A stretch of 37,920 nt of DNA from a virus. The position numbers were made by a program, and so were the translations under genes. The stretch spans positions 1-37,920 of the IMG/VR virus record IMGVR_UViG_3300032242_002783, one strand, 5' to 3'. This document shows, one piece after another, positions 13,734 to 21,921 of this stretch. The notes below the pieces were generated by a model. That model was given only the letters and a program-made list of their open reading frames with translations. It was not told the origin of the DNA and did not search any database. Within the stretch, counting starts at the first letter, position 1. Every line of letters starts with the position of its first letter.

Positions 13734-14824
13734 TGTCCTATACCCCCATTAATCTCGGTAGTGCGGACAACGACCATACCGGGAGTAATTTGAAGGCGGC
13801 TGGAACGATCATCAACGCGAATTTCGCGGGGCATGATGCGACGATCGCCAGTCACACGACGACATTGGCTGCTCTGGGGACCGCCGCCAATCAGGCATCG
13901 TCTTTTTTCGTCGCGGCTTCAACATTGGCTGCAGCCAGCGGCGTCGCAACGCTTGATAGCGGCGGCAAGCTGACAGCAGGTCAGATTCCGGCGTCGCTCA
14001 CGGGTGCGATGAATTACCAGGGGACGTGGAATGCCAGTACAAACTCGCCCACATTGGCGAGCAGCACTGGTACCAAAGGTTATCTGTATAAGGTGACGAC
14101 TGCCGGATCGACAACGCTTGACGGCATCTCGGTCTGGAACGTCGGCGATTCGGCCGTGTTCAACGGAGCGACATGGGACAAGTGGGACGGAATCATCAAT
14201 GAAGTTGTGTCAGTTGCCGGCCGAACGGGAGTTGTGACGCTGTCAACGTCCGATATTTCGGGTTTGGGAACGGCCGCAACACATCCTGCAACGGATTTCG
14301 TGAGTGCTGCCAGCCCGACATTCACGGGAGTGGCCACATCGCCGGTATGGGCAACGTCCGGGATAACAGGCGCAACGGCCGCCAATCGTCATGTTGGCGG
14401 CACAACGGGAGGAGCACCGACAAGTGGAACGTTTGCCAAGGGCGATTACATCGTCGATCAGAATGGCATCATGTGGATTTGCGTCACGGCAGGAACTCCG
14501 GGGACCTGGAATTATATCGGCGATCCGCCAGTACAAGCCTTGGGTTCAATCAGCGGTTCAAATGCTGTCGACTGGCGTAAGTCAAATCGATTCTCGTTGA
14601 CGATGAGCGCGAATGTCACGCTGACGATGACGGCCCCTTTGACATGCAAGACGTTGAAGTTGTACGTCACAAACACGGGGTCTTTCACGTTGACCTTGCC
14701 GACTTATTTGAAGTCTGGCGGTTCAATCGTTGTTGTCACAACAGGGGCAGCAGTCGACGTTCTGGCTGGTGACTATGACGGAACGAATTATTACTGGGCC
14801 GATGCACTTCCTAACGTGAGCTGA
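13733..14824 (+). CDS. tail-fibre-like protein
   Basis: A 363-residue protein. The N-terminus resembles the short repeat domain that anchors many phage fibres (SYTPINLGSADNDHTGSNLKAAGTIINANF). The middle has IINEVVSVAGRTGVVTLSTS followed by DISGLGTAATH, the VNGKTGxVTLTxxDVxGLG motif of collagen-like or T4/lambda side-fibre repeats. The C-terminal third is a beta-sandwich-like Ser/Thr-rich region. It likely forms a trimeric fibre that contacts the host surface. Its position between head and neck genes is unusual. Confidence 0.72.
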   Translation: MSYTPINLGSADNDHTGSNLKAAGTIINANFAGHDATIASHTTTLAALGTAANQASSFFVAASTLAAASGVATLDSGGKLTAGQIPASLTGAMNYQGTWNASTNSPTLASSTGTKGYLYKVTTAGSTTLDGISVWNVGDSAVFNGATWDKWDGIINEVVSVAGRTGVVTLSTSDISGLGTAATHPATDFVSAASPTFTGVATSPVWATSGITGATAANRHVGGTTGGAPTSGTFAKGDYIVDQNGIMWICVTAGTPGTWNYIGDPPVQALGSISGSNAVDWRKSNRFSLTMSANVTLTMTAPLTCKTLKLYVTNTGSFTLTLPTYLKSGGSIVVVTTGAAVDVLAGDYDGTNYYWADALPNVS

Positions 14825-14827
14825 TCA

Positions 14828-17428
14828 ATGGCAACCGGCGACGTTACAAACGCGATCATTCTTTCGACCGGCGACCAACTCACTCTCGATATCGAGGGTT
14901 TGTCGACCGGCGGCACATACAATTTCGGGCTTGGCAACGTCAACGGAACTCCGACCGACGTGACGACAGGCACTCCGAAAGTTGTCGTCACCCTTACGTC
15001 TTTGTCGTTTGATGACAGTGGCAATGCGACAACGGCAACCAGAACGTTGTGGGGTACGTACAAGATTCGAAAGCCATATTCGAACCAGGCTGTCAATCAG
15101 GAATCGGTTGGAGGCTCGCCATCAAAAGTCACCGTGACGATCGACCTCAACGAGTATGTCTATTCGAGCGATACATCGATCACGGTCAAAGTCTTGTCTG
15201 GTCTCTATACGCAGGCTTCGACGCCAAACAATGCTGCAGCCAGTTTGACGGCGACGAACAACTCGACGCTGGCACATGGCCGCGTCGTTGGTGGTTGGTC
15301 GATGCCGGGCTGTGACAAGATCACCACGACAACCTGGATTCCGCGATTCACGGCGTTCCAGCATTTCGGACAGCTCGGACGTCCGGTACGTGGTGTCAAG
15401 ATCACGGCGACCGATGGGACTCACACGGTTACCGCGACGGTTTTGAATCCGTCGTATGATGCGTCTTTTGGCGACACGTTACCCGTTGTCGATTATCACC
15501 CGGTCATGGATTTGTCGACGTTGACGCCTGGCGTCATCACGTTCAACGCCAAAGCGTGGGGATGGTTTGGTGACTCGTCGAGCGTGCTAGATACGAGCGA
15601 CGGGGTTGCTGGAACCTATCTTCCTTCCGTGGTCTATTCGCCCCTGAAGTATGTGTATGACCCCAACAATACTTACTGCACTGTCGTTGCGGTGGTCGAT
15701 TCGATTAACGGCCATGATTCAGGCGGTTCGGTAGGCGTGGCTGTCACAGGCGGGTTGAATCTCGGTTCGCCTCCGCTGCCATTCGCCAGCATTGGAGCGG
15801 CCTACACTGCCATCAAAACTCTTTGCAATTCGACATATTCCCGCAACAACGGCGGCGGGGCTGTCATCTATTTGAAAGATAATGGAAGCGGGGGTCGCGC
15901 TGAATACGACTGGTGCGGAAATGCTGGCGTCACGGGCGGGACAACTCCGCAGTGTTCGCTCGTGATCAGGAATTATCCGGGTGCGACCGCGTACAACTGC
16001 GCGATCACCACGTCCGCTTCCGGCAACGCTCAGCAACTTTGCACCCTGGTCAAGTTTCAGGGGATCGCCTGGGACGACAAAAACTCGTCGTCTCCACGTG
16101 CACCGCAGATTTACTGTGGTGCCAACTCGACGACTCCATTTCAGCATTGGTTCGATCAGTGTTACATCAATCTGCGAAACGGCAGCACGGCAACTCTCTA
16201 TAACGCGGGGCTCGTTCACGTCACGCGCTGCACGGTGCCGAACTGGGCCGGATCAGGCAACTGCGGATTGGGTCAATACAATACCAACAGTTACACCATG
16301 ATTGGGGTTGTTCGAGGTAATGACTTTGCCAACGGGGGCGGATCAGTCGGCCAGGTACAGGCCCAAATCTTCCTCGGCAATCGAGCGGGTGCTTGGTACC
16401 AGCTCACGGATGTTATTCAGGGCAGTTCGATCCCGGCTTATACCGGCAACGTGGTGGCCTATAACAAAATTTCGGCCGCGATCTCGTCCGGGACCGCGTT
16501 GATTTCCATGCGGAATGGAGCTTTGAGCGACACGTTCGGAATCGCGATCGTTCAAAACAACTTCGAAAATTATGCGGCAGTCAGCGGCAAGACAGTCAGT
16601 GTTGCGGCGGACTCGTCCAGCGGATCTCCGGTCTACAACTGCATGATCTGGAACAACACGTCGACCGGTCGTGAAATGAGCCTGGCTTACAACGAGTACG
16701 GCGGCGGGGCTTACATTCGCAGTAACTGGTCAATCAAGAACAACATTCTTGACGGGTTCAGCATTAAGGGCGATCTGTTCGGCTTGAACACGACAGGAAC
16801 GGCCGTTGTGACTGGCGGGACATCCGTTGTCGTGACGGCATCGGGACACGGTTACCAGGCGGGCCAGCAAGTCGTGATCACGGCGGCGACGGCGACATCC
16901 GCGAACTATATCGGCACATGGACATTGACGGCCGTGACGTCGAGTACATTCTCGTTCACCACATCAGGGACGGTCAGCAACGCAACCGTCACGTTCGGCG
17001 GGTCCGGTGCACGGACGGGCAATTTTCCGATCGTCTACGGTTGTGGCTGTGCGAACAACACCGTCGGACAACTAGGCCTGACGGCGAGCGGTTCATTCTC
17101 TCAACAGTTTTTCGGCCTCAACAGTTGGACGGCATCGACTCCTTCAGAACCGGCGAACAATGGCGGCGTTCAGTCGGCTGCCGGAGCTGCCAGCAGTCTG
17201 AACTTTCCTTCCTACGTCAACCGGCAAGCAGCAGGTTGGAATGGGTCGAGCATTGTCGCGGGAACGGGTGGCGGGGATTACCACCTGCAACCGACATCGA
17301 CCGTGCAACGCCAATTGATGACGACAGATTTTCTGATTCCGTTTGATCTCGATGGCCTTCCGCGTTCAGCGAACGCTCGCGGCGGGGCTTACGCTGATTC
17401 GCCGCAACTTGCTCTGTTATTGGGTTGA
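14828..17428 (+). CDS. beta-helix tail-spike-like protein
   Basis: An 866-residue protein. N-terminal residues 1-130 form a beta domain; residues about 270-640 read as a right-handed beta-helix (short Asn/Gly turns: VIYLKDNGSGGRAEYDW, CYINLRNGSTATLYNAG, IVQNNFENYAAVSG, MIWNNTS). Residues about 655-728 are a separate module (VVTASGHGYQAGQQVVITAA ... SSTFSFTTSG) of the FCCH-like type also found in the 28320 protein. Such spikes bind or cut surface polysaccharide; no catalytic residues can be assigned. Starts 4 bases after the fibre gene. Confidence 0.72.
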   Translation: MATGDVTNAIILSTGDQLTLDIEGLSTGGTYNFGLGNVNGTPTDVTTGTPKVVVTLTSLSFDDSGNATTATRTLWGTYKIRKPYSNQAVNQESVGGSPSKVTVTIDLNEYVYSSDTSITVKVLSGLYTQASTPNNAAASLTATNNSTLAHGRVVGGWSMPGCDKITTTTWIPRFTAFQHFGQLGRPVRGVKITATDGTHTVTATVLNPSYDASFGDTLPVVDYHPVMDLSTLTPGVITFNAKAWGWFGDSSSVLDTSDGVAGTYLPSVVYSPLKYVYDPNNTYCTVVAVVDSINGHDSGGSVGVAVTGGLNLGSPPLPFASIGAAYTAIKTLCNSTYSRNNGGGAVIYLKDNGSGGRAEYDWCGNAGVTGGTTPQCSLVIRNYPGATAYNCAITTSASGNAQQLCTLVKFQGIAWDDKNSSSPRAPQIYCGANSTTPFQHWFDQCYINLRNGSTATLYNAGLVHVTRCTVPNWAGSGNCGLGQYNTNSYTMIGVVRGNDFANGGGSVGQVQAQIFLGNRAGAWYQLTDVIQGSSIPAYTGNVVAYNKISAAISSGTALISMRNGALSDTFGIAIVQNNFENYAAVSGKTVSVAADSSSGSPVYNCMIWNNTSTGREMSLAYNEYGGGAYIRSNWSIKNNILDGFSIKGDLFGLNTTGTAVVTGGTSVVVTASGHGYQAGQQVVITAATATSANYIGTWTLTAVTSSTFSFTTSGTVSNATVTFGGSGARTGNFPIVYGCGCANNTVGQLGLTASGSFSQQFFGLNSWTASTPSEPANNGGVQSAAGAASSLNFPSYVNRQAAGWNGSSIVAGTGGGDYHLQPTSTVQRQLMTTDFLIPFDLDGLPRSANARGGAYADSPQLALLLG

Positions 17429-17430
17429 TC

Positions 17431-18153
17431 ATGACTCAGGTTGTCCAATTTGTCGCACCAAGCGGATTGGCCGGGATGACAGCAAAGCTGTTCGTGCCTG
17501 GTGCCGATACCGTGATTGCGTCGGCATCGGCGACCGAAGCCGTTCATGCTCTTGGAAATTTCACTGCGACGTTCAACGCCGTGGCTGCCGCGACGTATCA
17601 ACTGATTGTGTTCAGCTCAAACGGTTATCCGGTCGCTCAATGGTTCGTCGATTTTACGGCGTCGGGAACATTTCTGACTTATGACGGTCTGGCAACGGTC
17701 CATGGGTTTGATGCGGCTGGTTTGCTGGCGATGAGACAGAATTTGACCGGGGCCGTTGTTACCGTGACAGGACCAGTGACTTATGATCCGTGTGACGGGC
17801 TGACAGTCACCTTGACGATCGGCGACGACTATTCCGCCGCGGATTCGCGGGCGATTGTGTTTGACCTCGACGGAACGGCTCTCCCGGACCTAACTACCGC
17901 GACGGTGGCTTTGGTTTGTGAAATGAGCGGCCGGAAACAATTTCAGGTGGTGATTTCGGGCGAAATCACCGTGCCGACCGGGACAACTCGCACCGTGCGA
18001 TTTCAGCCGGCGGCAAACGATACCGCGCAATTAAGTCCTACGGTCGACGGTGAGTTCTTTACGGTGATCACGCTGGCCAGCGGGCGGACGATCACGCCAT
18101 TGGAGGCTCGCGGCAAGTTAGTGGTGTTGATGGGGAAACGAATCGGGTTGTGA
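17431..18153 (+). CDS. baseplate/fibre-associated beta protein, hypothetical
   Basis: A 240-residue protein from ATG 17431 (an in-frame TTG at 17425 is less likely). The N-terminal 100 residues resemble a small beta-sandwich; the second half (residues about 110-235: DPCDGLTVTLTIGDDYSAAD ... VALVCEMSG) resembles the N-terminal domain of baseplate upper proteins that carry receptor-binding proteins. It follows the spike by 2 bases and carries palindrome site 6. Assignment tentative. Confidence 0.55.
   Translation: MTQVVQFVAPSGLAGMTAKLFVPGADTVIASASATEAVHALGNFTATFNAVAAATYQLIVFSSNGYPVAQWFVDFTASGTFLTYDGLATVHGFDAAGLLAMRQNLTGAVVTVTGPVTYDPCDGLTVTLTIGDDYSAADSRAIVFDLDGTALPDLTTATVALVCEMSGRKQFQVVISGEITVPTGTTRTVRFQPAANDTAQLSPTVDGEFFTVITLASGRTITPLEARGKLVVLMGKRIGL
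17951..17968. repeat. palindrome TGATTTC-GGGC-GAAATCA (site 6)
   Basis: Perfect copy inside the 17431 gene, with arms extended to 9+9 (GGTGATTTC / GAAATCACC). Confidence 0.75.
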
Positions 18154-18177
18154 CTTTCAACCAGTAAAGGGTAATCG

Positions 18178-18903
18178 ATGTTTCATTTCTTGATTCTGGG
18201 CTTGTTCATTCATGCGTTCTTTTGCCATCGGTCTATCAAACGACTCGAACGGGCCGAACGCGATCGCACGTATCGGGAAACTCGGTACCTGGACGAACTG
18301 CATCCGCATCGCATGCAAATGCCATTTTGTTTGATTGGCTTGCTTGCACTTGGCGGGGCTGCGATCGCCGATGAGCCTCGAACGAAGCCGCCGCTTCAGA
18401 CGATGCATATCGAACCGTCGACCCGGCAGTGGTACCGCAACCAGCCGGACAGCGGTGGCTCTTGCGTGCAGATGTCTTTGGGAATGTGTGGCTGTAACTC
18501 CAACGATGACAACGCGGCTTGTTTGCCGTTCGATTCGGTCTATGGTCAGGCGGTTCGCGGGGGATCGTTGCCGAGTCGGGTTGAACGTTACTGCGATGCA
18601 CGAGGCCTTCGGGTTTACAACGTGACGGGTCGCTCGATCGACGACACGATGCCTTGGATCGAATGGTCTGCCAAGACTGGTCGGTTCGCGGCCATTGGTT
18701 TTACGGAAGCCCATTTTCAGACGTTGTACGGGTATGACCACGTCACTAAGCAGTACCTGGTGTGTGACAACAATTCACCGCATCGAATCGATCGCTACGA
18801 CGAACAAACCTTTCGAGCAAAGCATCGGGCGTGCATGCCCTGGTGCGTGATCCTGGAAAAGCCATCCAGTCCGCCGCCGAAGCTCGATCCGTGGTGGAAG
18901 TGA
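18178..18903 (+). CDS. membrane-anchored papain-like cysteine peptidase
   Basis: A 241-residue protein with AAAGGG before ATG 18178. N-terminal hydrophobic helix (residues 2-16), a charged linker, then a second hydrophobic segment (MPFCLIGLLALGGAAIADEP, about 48-67) that looks like a signal peptide with an AIA-D cleavage site; ATG 18313 just before it may be an alternative start. The catalytic domain has NQPDSGGSCVQMS (Cys about 100) and AHFQTLYGYD...VCDNNSP (His about 180, Asp/Asn about 199), the Cys-His-Asn order of C39/papain-like peptidases. It could cut cell-wall peptide or process an exported protein; the target is unknown. Confidence 0.65.
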   Translation: MFHFLILGLFIHAFFCHRSIKRLERAERDRTYRETRYLDELHPHRMQMPFCLIGLLALGGAAIADEPRTKPPLQTMHIEPSTRQWYRNQPDSGGSCVQMSLGMCGCNSNDDNAACLPFDSVYGQAVRGGSLPSRVERYCDARGLRVYNVTGRSIDDTMPWIEWSAKTGRFAAIGFTEAHFQTLYGYDHVTKQYLVCDNNSPHRIDRYDEQTFRAKHRACMPWCVILEKPSSPPPKLDPWWK

Positions 18904-18907
18904 TCGA

Positions 18908-18981
18908 TTTGAATTTGAGATCTCAGATTTGAGATTTGAGATTGAAACGGAAGAGAACGGCGGCCGGAAGCCTCCGCTACT
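18908..18981. repeat. GAGATTTG repeats and GC-rich element
   Basis: Repeated GAGATTTG/GATCTCAG units (18908-18946) followed by a GGCCGGAAGCCTCCGC element (about 18959-18976). Both belong to intergenic repeat types common in planctomycetes. No gene in this gap. Confidence 0.6.
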
Positions 18982-18997
18982 TATGAAGGAATGAATC

Positions 18998-20233
18998 ATG
19001 CGTTGGTTATTCATGCTCATCGCGATTGTAAATCTTACAACTGCGATCGACGCTCAGACTGAACGTGAGACGATGGATATCGCGAAACGCGAAGTCCTCC
19101 GTCGCGGTAGTCATGTTGTTGCTACAGGAACGGTCCGAAGCGGGCTCGTCGAGCAGGCTCTTGCGCCGCCGGCTGATGATTCTGATAAGTGGCATTTCAC
19201 TTTGATTGGTGAAGTGGCTGACAAGAATTTTCAGGCCATGAAAACGATGCTTTCGGAGACGAAGGAACAATCGCTTCTGGCTTGGGTCGACGTCAAAGAC
19301 CAGCCTCATTCGAAGATGTGGTATCACGAGCGAATCTGGGACCTGAAGGGGACTCAAAAGGATTGGCTGTTACCGCTTGAAGGCCAGGTGAAAGAGCACG
19401 GGCTGCCGTTGATTGTGATACAACCTTGCCGGAATGGCCGCTTTGGCGACCCGACAACGATCGTCAAACGAATCCATGGAGTTGTGACGGCGAGCGAGCT
19501 GGCCGAGAAGATCCGGGAGTCGGTGTTTGCCTACGTGCAGTCGATCGACAAACCGGTGAATACTTCAGGTGTGACGCAAACCGACATCGGAGTTCCGCCT
19601 CCATTCAATGTGAATCCTCAGAACACTCCGCCGGTGCCGAAACCGGAAGAGAAACGTCAGACGTTCGAATTTCCCGATTTGAAACCGGCTGCTTTGACGC
19701 TCGAACAACTCCGCAACGGGTGCCCGGGAGCGACGCCGGAGTTTTTACTCGAGGTGATCTCCGCCAAGGAATCGAATCTGGAAAAAGTCCAATTGCAGTG
19801 GATGGTCGCTCAACTGAAACAAGAGCGGTCCAAGCCATCCGTTGATCTCGCTCCGGTACCAGAAAATGAGGGCGAAGTCGTGCCAGCTCGACCAGGTGCG
19901 AAAGATCGATCGTCTTTTTTTGTGCCAGCGAACTCATCCCCGGAGACGCTGGCGTTGACGATGATCGGGGTGTTTTTGGCTGGGATGGTGGCGATGAGAC
20001 TCCAGATGATCCCGTGGGGAACGCTGATCGGAGGCGTCGGCGGAGGGAAGAACACGCGCGGAAACGTCGACCAGATGATTTCGACCTACCACCAAACGAT
20101 GAGGGCCGAAGGCCGCAACTATTGCCAGAATCCCATGACGCAAACTCCGACCGAATCGAACGCCGAGCCGAGCGAAAGCACGAGCACGAAATGGCGACCC
20201 TCGAACGTGAAAGGCTCCGAACCGAGCGAATGA
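18998..20233 (+). CDS. secreted thioredoxin-fold-like protein with C-terminal membrane segment
   Basis: A 411-residue protein; GAAGGA lies 7 bases before ATG. Signal peptide at residues 1-19 (LFMLIAIVNLTTAIDA). Residues about 62-175 (KWHFTLIGEVADKNFQAMKT, then LPLIVIQPCRNGRFG, then a C-terminal helix) resemble a thioredoxin-like fold without a CxxC pair. A Pro-rich linker and a helix precede a transmembrane span (LALTMIGVFLAGMVAM, about 322-337). The last 40 residues are Ser/Thr/Pro-rich and overlap the next gene in another frame. An envelope protein of unknown function, unexpected in a structural operon. Confidence 0.55.
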   Translation: MRWLFMLIAIVNLTTAIDAQTERETMDIAKREVLRRGSHVVATGTVRSGLVEQALAPPADDSDKWHFTLIGEVADKNFQAMKTMLSETKEQSLLAWVDVKDQPHSKMWYHERIWDLKGTQKDWLLPLEGQVKEHGLPLIVIQPCRNGRFGDPTTIVKRIHGVVTASELAEKIRESVFAYVQSIDKPVNTSGVTQTDIGVPPPFNVNPQNTPPVPKPEEKRQTFEFPDLKPAALTLEQLRNGCPGATPEFLLEVISAKESNLEKVQLQWMVAQLKQERSKPSVDLAPVPENEGEVVPARPGAKDRSSFFVPANSSPETLALTMIGVFLAGMVAMRLQMIPWGTLIGGVGGGKNTRGNVDQMISTYHQTMRAEGRNYCQNPMTQTPTESNAEPSESTSTKWRPSNVKGSEPSE

Positions 20234-20406
20234 AGATCGCGGCAACGCGGCCGCGTCCGATTCTGGATTTTCTCAGCGGGATGTTTACGCCGGTTGTGAA
20301 CTGGTGGGGATTCATCGGGCAGGTTCCCAATTTGATTTATCTGGCGATTGGATGCTTTGTGCTGTTTGTCATTGTCCAAGTATTGAAGTTGTTCAAAGGC
20401 GATTGA
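20191..20406 (+). CDS. small membrane protein, holin candidate
   Basis: From ATG 20191 the protein is 71 residues; ATG 20230, overlapping the upstream stop as ATGA, would give 58. N-terminal charged helix (LERERLRTERMKIAATRPRP), then an amphipathic Trp-rich segment (VVNWWGFIG) and one clear membrane span (LIYLAIGCFVLFVIVQVLKLF). Size and topology would fit a class III-like holin or a spanin partner, but no lysis family is recognised. The frame is open further upstream to 20014 and the reading there looks helical, so the true start is uncertain. Confidence 0.5.
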   Translation: MATLERERLRTERMKIAATRPRPILDFLSGMFTPVVNWWGFIGQVPNLIYLAIGCFVLFVIVQVLKLFKGD

Positions 20407-20411
20407 AAGCG

Positions 20412-20504
20412 TGAACCACGAAGGACACGAAGTCCACGAAGGTGAGAAGAACAACCTTTTCCGGTTTCCTGCTTCGTGTTCTTCGTGTCCTTCGTGGTTC
20501 AAAA
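20412..20504. repeat. host-type CCACGAAG inverted repeat, second locus
   Basis: TGAACCACGAAGGACACGAA at 20412 onward and its complement at 20472-20504 form the same kind of element as 4093-4200. It separates the small membrane gene from the thioredoxin gene. No gene in this gap. Confidence 0.75.
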
Positions 20505-20528
20505 CTCCTGATCGATTATGGAAATGGA

Positions 20529-20969
20529 ATGCAGAACGTGAACCAGACTTTGTTTCAGCTTGTGATCATGTCCGCCCTGGTGGTAACGCTGGGTGCTCTT
20601 GAGGTCTTGAAGCCTCATGGGTCCGTTGCCGTGCCTGAAGTCAAAGTGATGTTGATCGGTAGTGCACAACCGGAAGTGCAGGCCGTCGTCTTCGGGGCCG
20701 ACTACTGTTTGCCATGCCGCACGATGAAAAAGACACTCAAAGCCGAGATGCCAAAAGATGGCTGGAAGCTGGCTGATGCCAAAGATCCGGACGCGGCGAA
20801 GACGGCTCATATCCTTTTCGATGATCGGCAGGAGCAATTCACCAAAAACAAAATCATCAAGATTCCGACCGTGGTCTTTTTTAAAGACGGTGTCGAGGTC
20901 CGAAGGATTGAGCAACCGATTTCGCCGGATGACCTGGCGAAAAATTACAACGAGGTCGGGACGAAATAA
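20529..20969 (+). CDS. membrane-anchored thioredoxin-like protein (CLPC)
   Basis: A 146-residue protein. Residues 8-26 form an N-terminal membrane anchor (LFQLVIMSALVVTLGALEV). The thioredoxin domain has VVFGADYCLPCRTMKKTL with a CxxC redox pair (about residues 60-63) and the conserved cis-proline segment KIPTVVFFKDG (about 115). It is predicted to face the periplasm and exchange disulfides, perhaps in maturation of Cys-containing virion or envelope proteins. The frame is open upstream into the repeat (GTG 20442), but ATG 20529 gives a clean signal anchor. Coupled to the next gene by TAATG. Confidence 0.75.
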   Translation: MQNVNQTLFQLVIMSALVVTLGALEVLKPHGSVAVPEVKVMLIGSAQPEVQAVVFGADYCLPCRTMKKTLKAEMPKDGWKLADAKDPDAAKTAHILFDDRQEQFTKNKIIKIPTVVFFKDGVEVRRIEQPISPDDLAKNYNEVGTK

Positions 20970-21061
20970 TGGGCGGTCTTGTGCGGGAAATGGTGCGTGG
21001 TTTTTTGTGGTGCGTCGTACTGATCGGGGTCGGGGCCGCGATCGTCGCCAGTGTGCGTTGA
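20969..21061 (+). CDS. 30-residue membrane microprotein
   Basis: ATG 20969 overlaps the thioredoxin stop (TAATG); the frame closes at 21061 after 30 residues. The product has a short charged N-terminus (MGGLVREMVRG) and one hydrophobic span (FLWCVVLIGVGAAIVASV). Translational coupling and the span support it. A partner for the thioredoxin-like protein or a lysis peptide is possible; no family recognised. Confidence 0.5.
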   Translation: MGGLVREMVRGFLWCVVLIGVGAAIVASVR

Positions 21062-21096
21062 TGTTTTTTCATCTTCATCTTTCAGGGGTTTGTGTC

Positions 21097-21498
21097 ATGC
21101 AGTTCTTTTGCAATCTCATAAAGCAGCACGTGAAAACGTCTGACGCGCTAGTCTTTCTTTACCGGGAACTGGCTAAGCTCAGCTATTTGCTGACACCAGA
21201 ACACATTGCCGAAGTGGTTGGCCTGGTCAACCAGTTCGTCGCGGGAACGCCTGTCGCGGCTAAAGTGACCGTCGCGGAAGCGGGTGTGACGACGTTTGCC
21301 AATGTCGTGCAGGAAGTCAAACAGGTGGTTGAAACGGTTGTTTCACAAAATGAACCAACTGTTTCACAAACTTCGGCAGACGATTCACAGCCGGCGGCTG
21401 CCGATTCACAGACTGTTGTGAATGCTGACCCGGTGCCACCTCCGGCTGCCGAACAAGCTCCGGCCCCTCAAAAGCGTTGGTCGCCTAAAAAGAGTTGA
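21097..21498 (+). CDS. hypothetical protein with Ala/Pro-rich tail
   Basis: A 133-residue protein. ATG 21097 is preceded by CAGGGG; an in-frame ATG at 21061 (TGATG with the microprotein) would extend it by 12 residues. Residues 1-45 form a helical domain (HVKTSDALVFLYRELAKLSY), then a helix EVVGLVNQFVAG; the C-terminal half is disordered (SQ-, AP- and KK-rich). No family recognised. It ends the membrane/redox cluster before the neck genes. Confidence 0.6.
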   Translation: MQFFCNLIKQHVKTSDALVFLYRELAKLSYLLTPEHIAEVVGLVNQFVAGTPVAAKVTVAEAGVTTFANVVQEVKQVVETVVSQNEPTVSQTSADDSQPAAADSQTVVNADPVPPPAAEQAPAPQKRWSPKKS

Positions 21499-21500
21499 GG

Positions 21501-21541
21501 TAGGGCAAAGGCCCGTTGACCACCGCCGCAGGGGCAGTGGG
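21501..21541. repeat. 41-bp intergenic repeat, copy 1
   Basis: TAGGGCAAAGGCCC followed by a CCACCGCCGC segment; a second, better-paired copy lies at 23436-23477. Both precede a tail-module gene that follows at once with its own ribosome site. Confidence 0.6.
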
Positions 21542-21555
21542 TTTGAGGAATACAA

Positions 21556-21921
21556 ATGTACCAGCAAACGATTCAACATTTTCGGCTGATGTGGGCCATG
21601 CGAGGGCGTGTCGTTGGGACGTTGGCGCGAGGTTCGGCCACTTGTGTGTTGCCTGTTGTGCTGGGACGGGCGAATAACTCGGCGATGCTGAAAGAGAACA
21701 TGACCTTTCAAGCCGACTGTCAAGATTTTTTGTGCGTGGTTCCAGACTACGCACCTGGCGGCGTGGTTTCAGATCCTGCGGTCGACGACACGGTAACAAT
21801 TACGCGCAACGGGGTCGCGACGGTGTATGAGTTGCGGCCCGCAACGGATACCGAACAGGTTTTCCAAATGAGTCCCGCGAATGACGGTCCGATGATCCGG
21901 ATCCACACGAAAGCAATCTGA
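21556..21921 (+). CDS. head-tail joining (neck) protein
   Basis: A 121-residue protein with GAGG 7 bases before ATG. Beta-rich C-terminal half (DDTVTITRNGVATVYEL, GPMIRIHTKAI), with FQADCQDFLCVVPDYAPGG before it. Size, beta character and position directly before the tail-terminator gene match head-closure/neck proteins of long-tailed phages (lambda FII, SPP1 gp16 type). It overlaps the next gene as TGATG. Confidence 0.6.
   Translation: MYQQTIQHFRLMWAMRGRVVGTLARGSATCVLPVVLGRANNSAMLKENMTFQADCQDFLCVVPDYAPGGVVSDPAVDDTVTITRNGVATVYELRPATDTEQVFQMSPANDGPMIRIHTKAI

Noticed and set aside
20014-20190. Long N-terminal extension of the small membrane protein
   Set aside because: GTG 20014 would overlap the preceding gene by more than 200 bases, and the extension is an Arg-rich stretch typical of a shadow frame; a shorter start is preferred although the 20140-20190 part looks helical.
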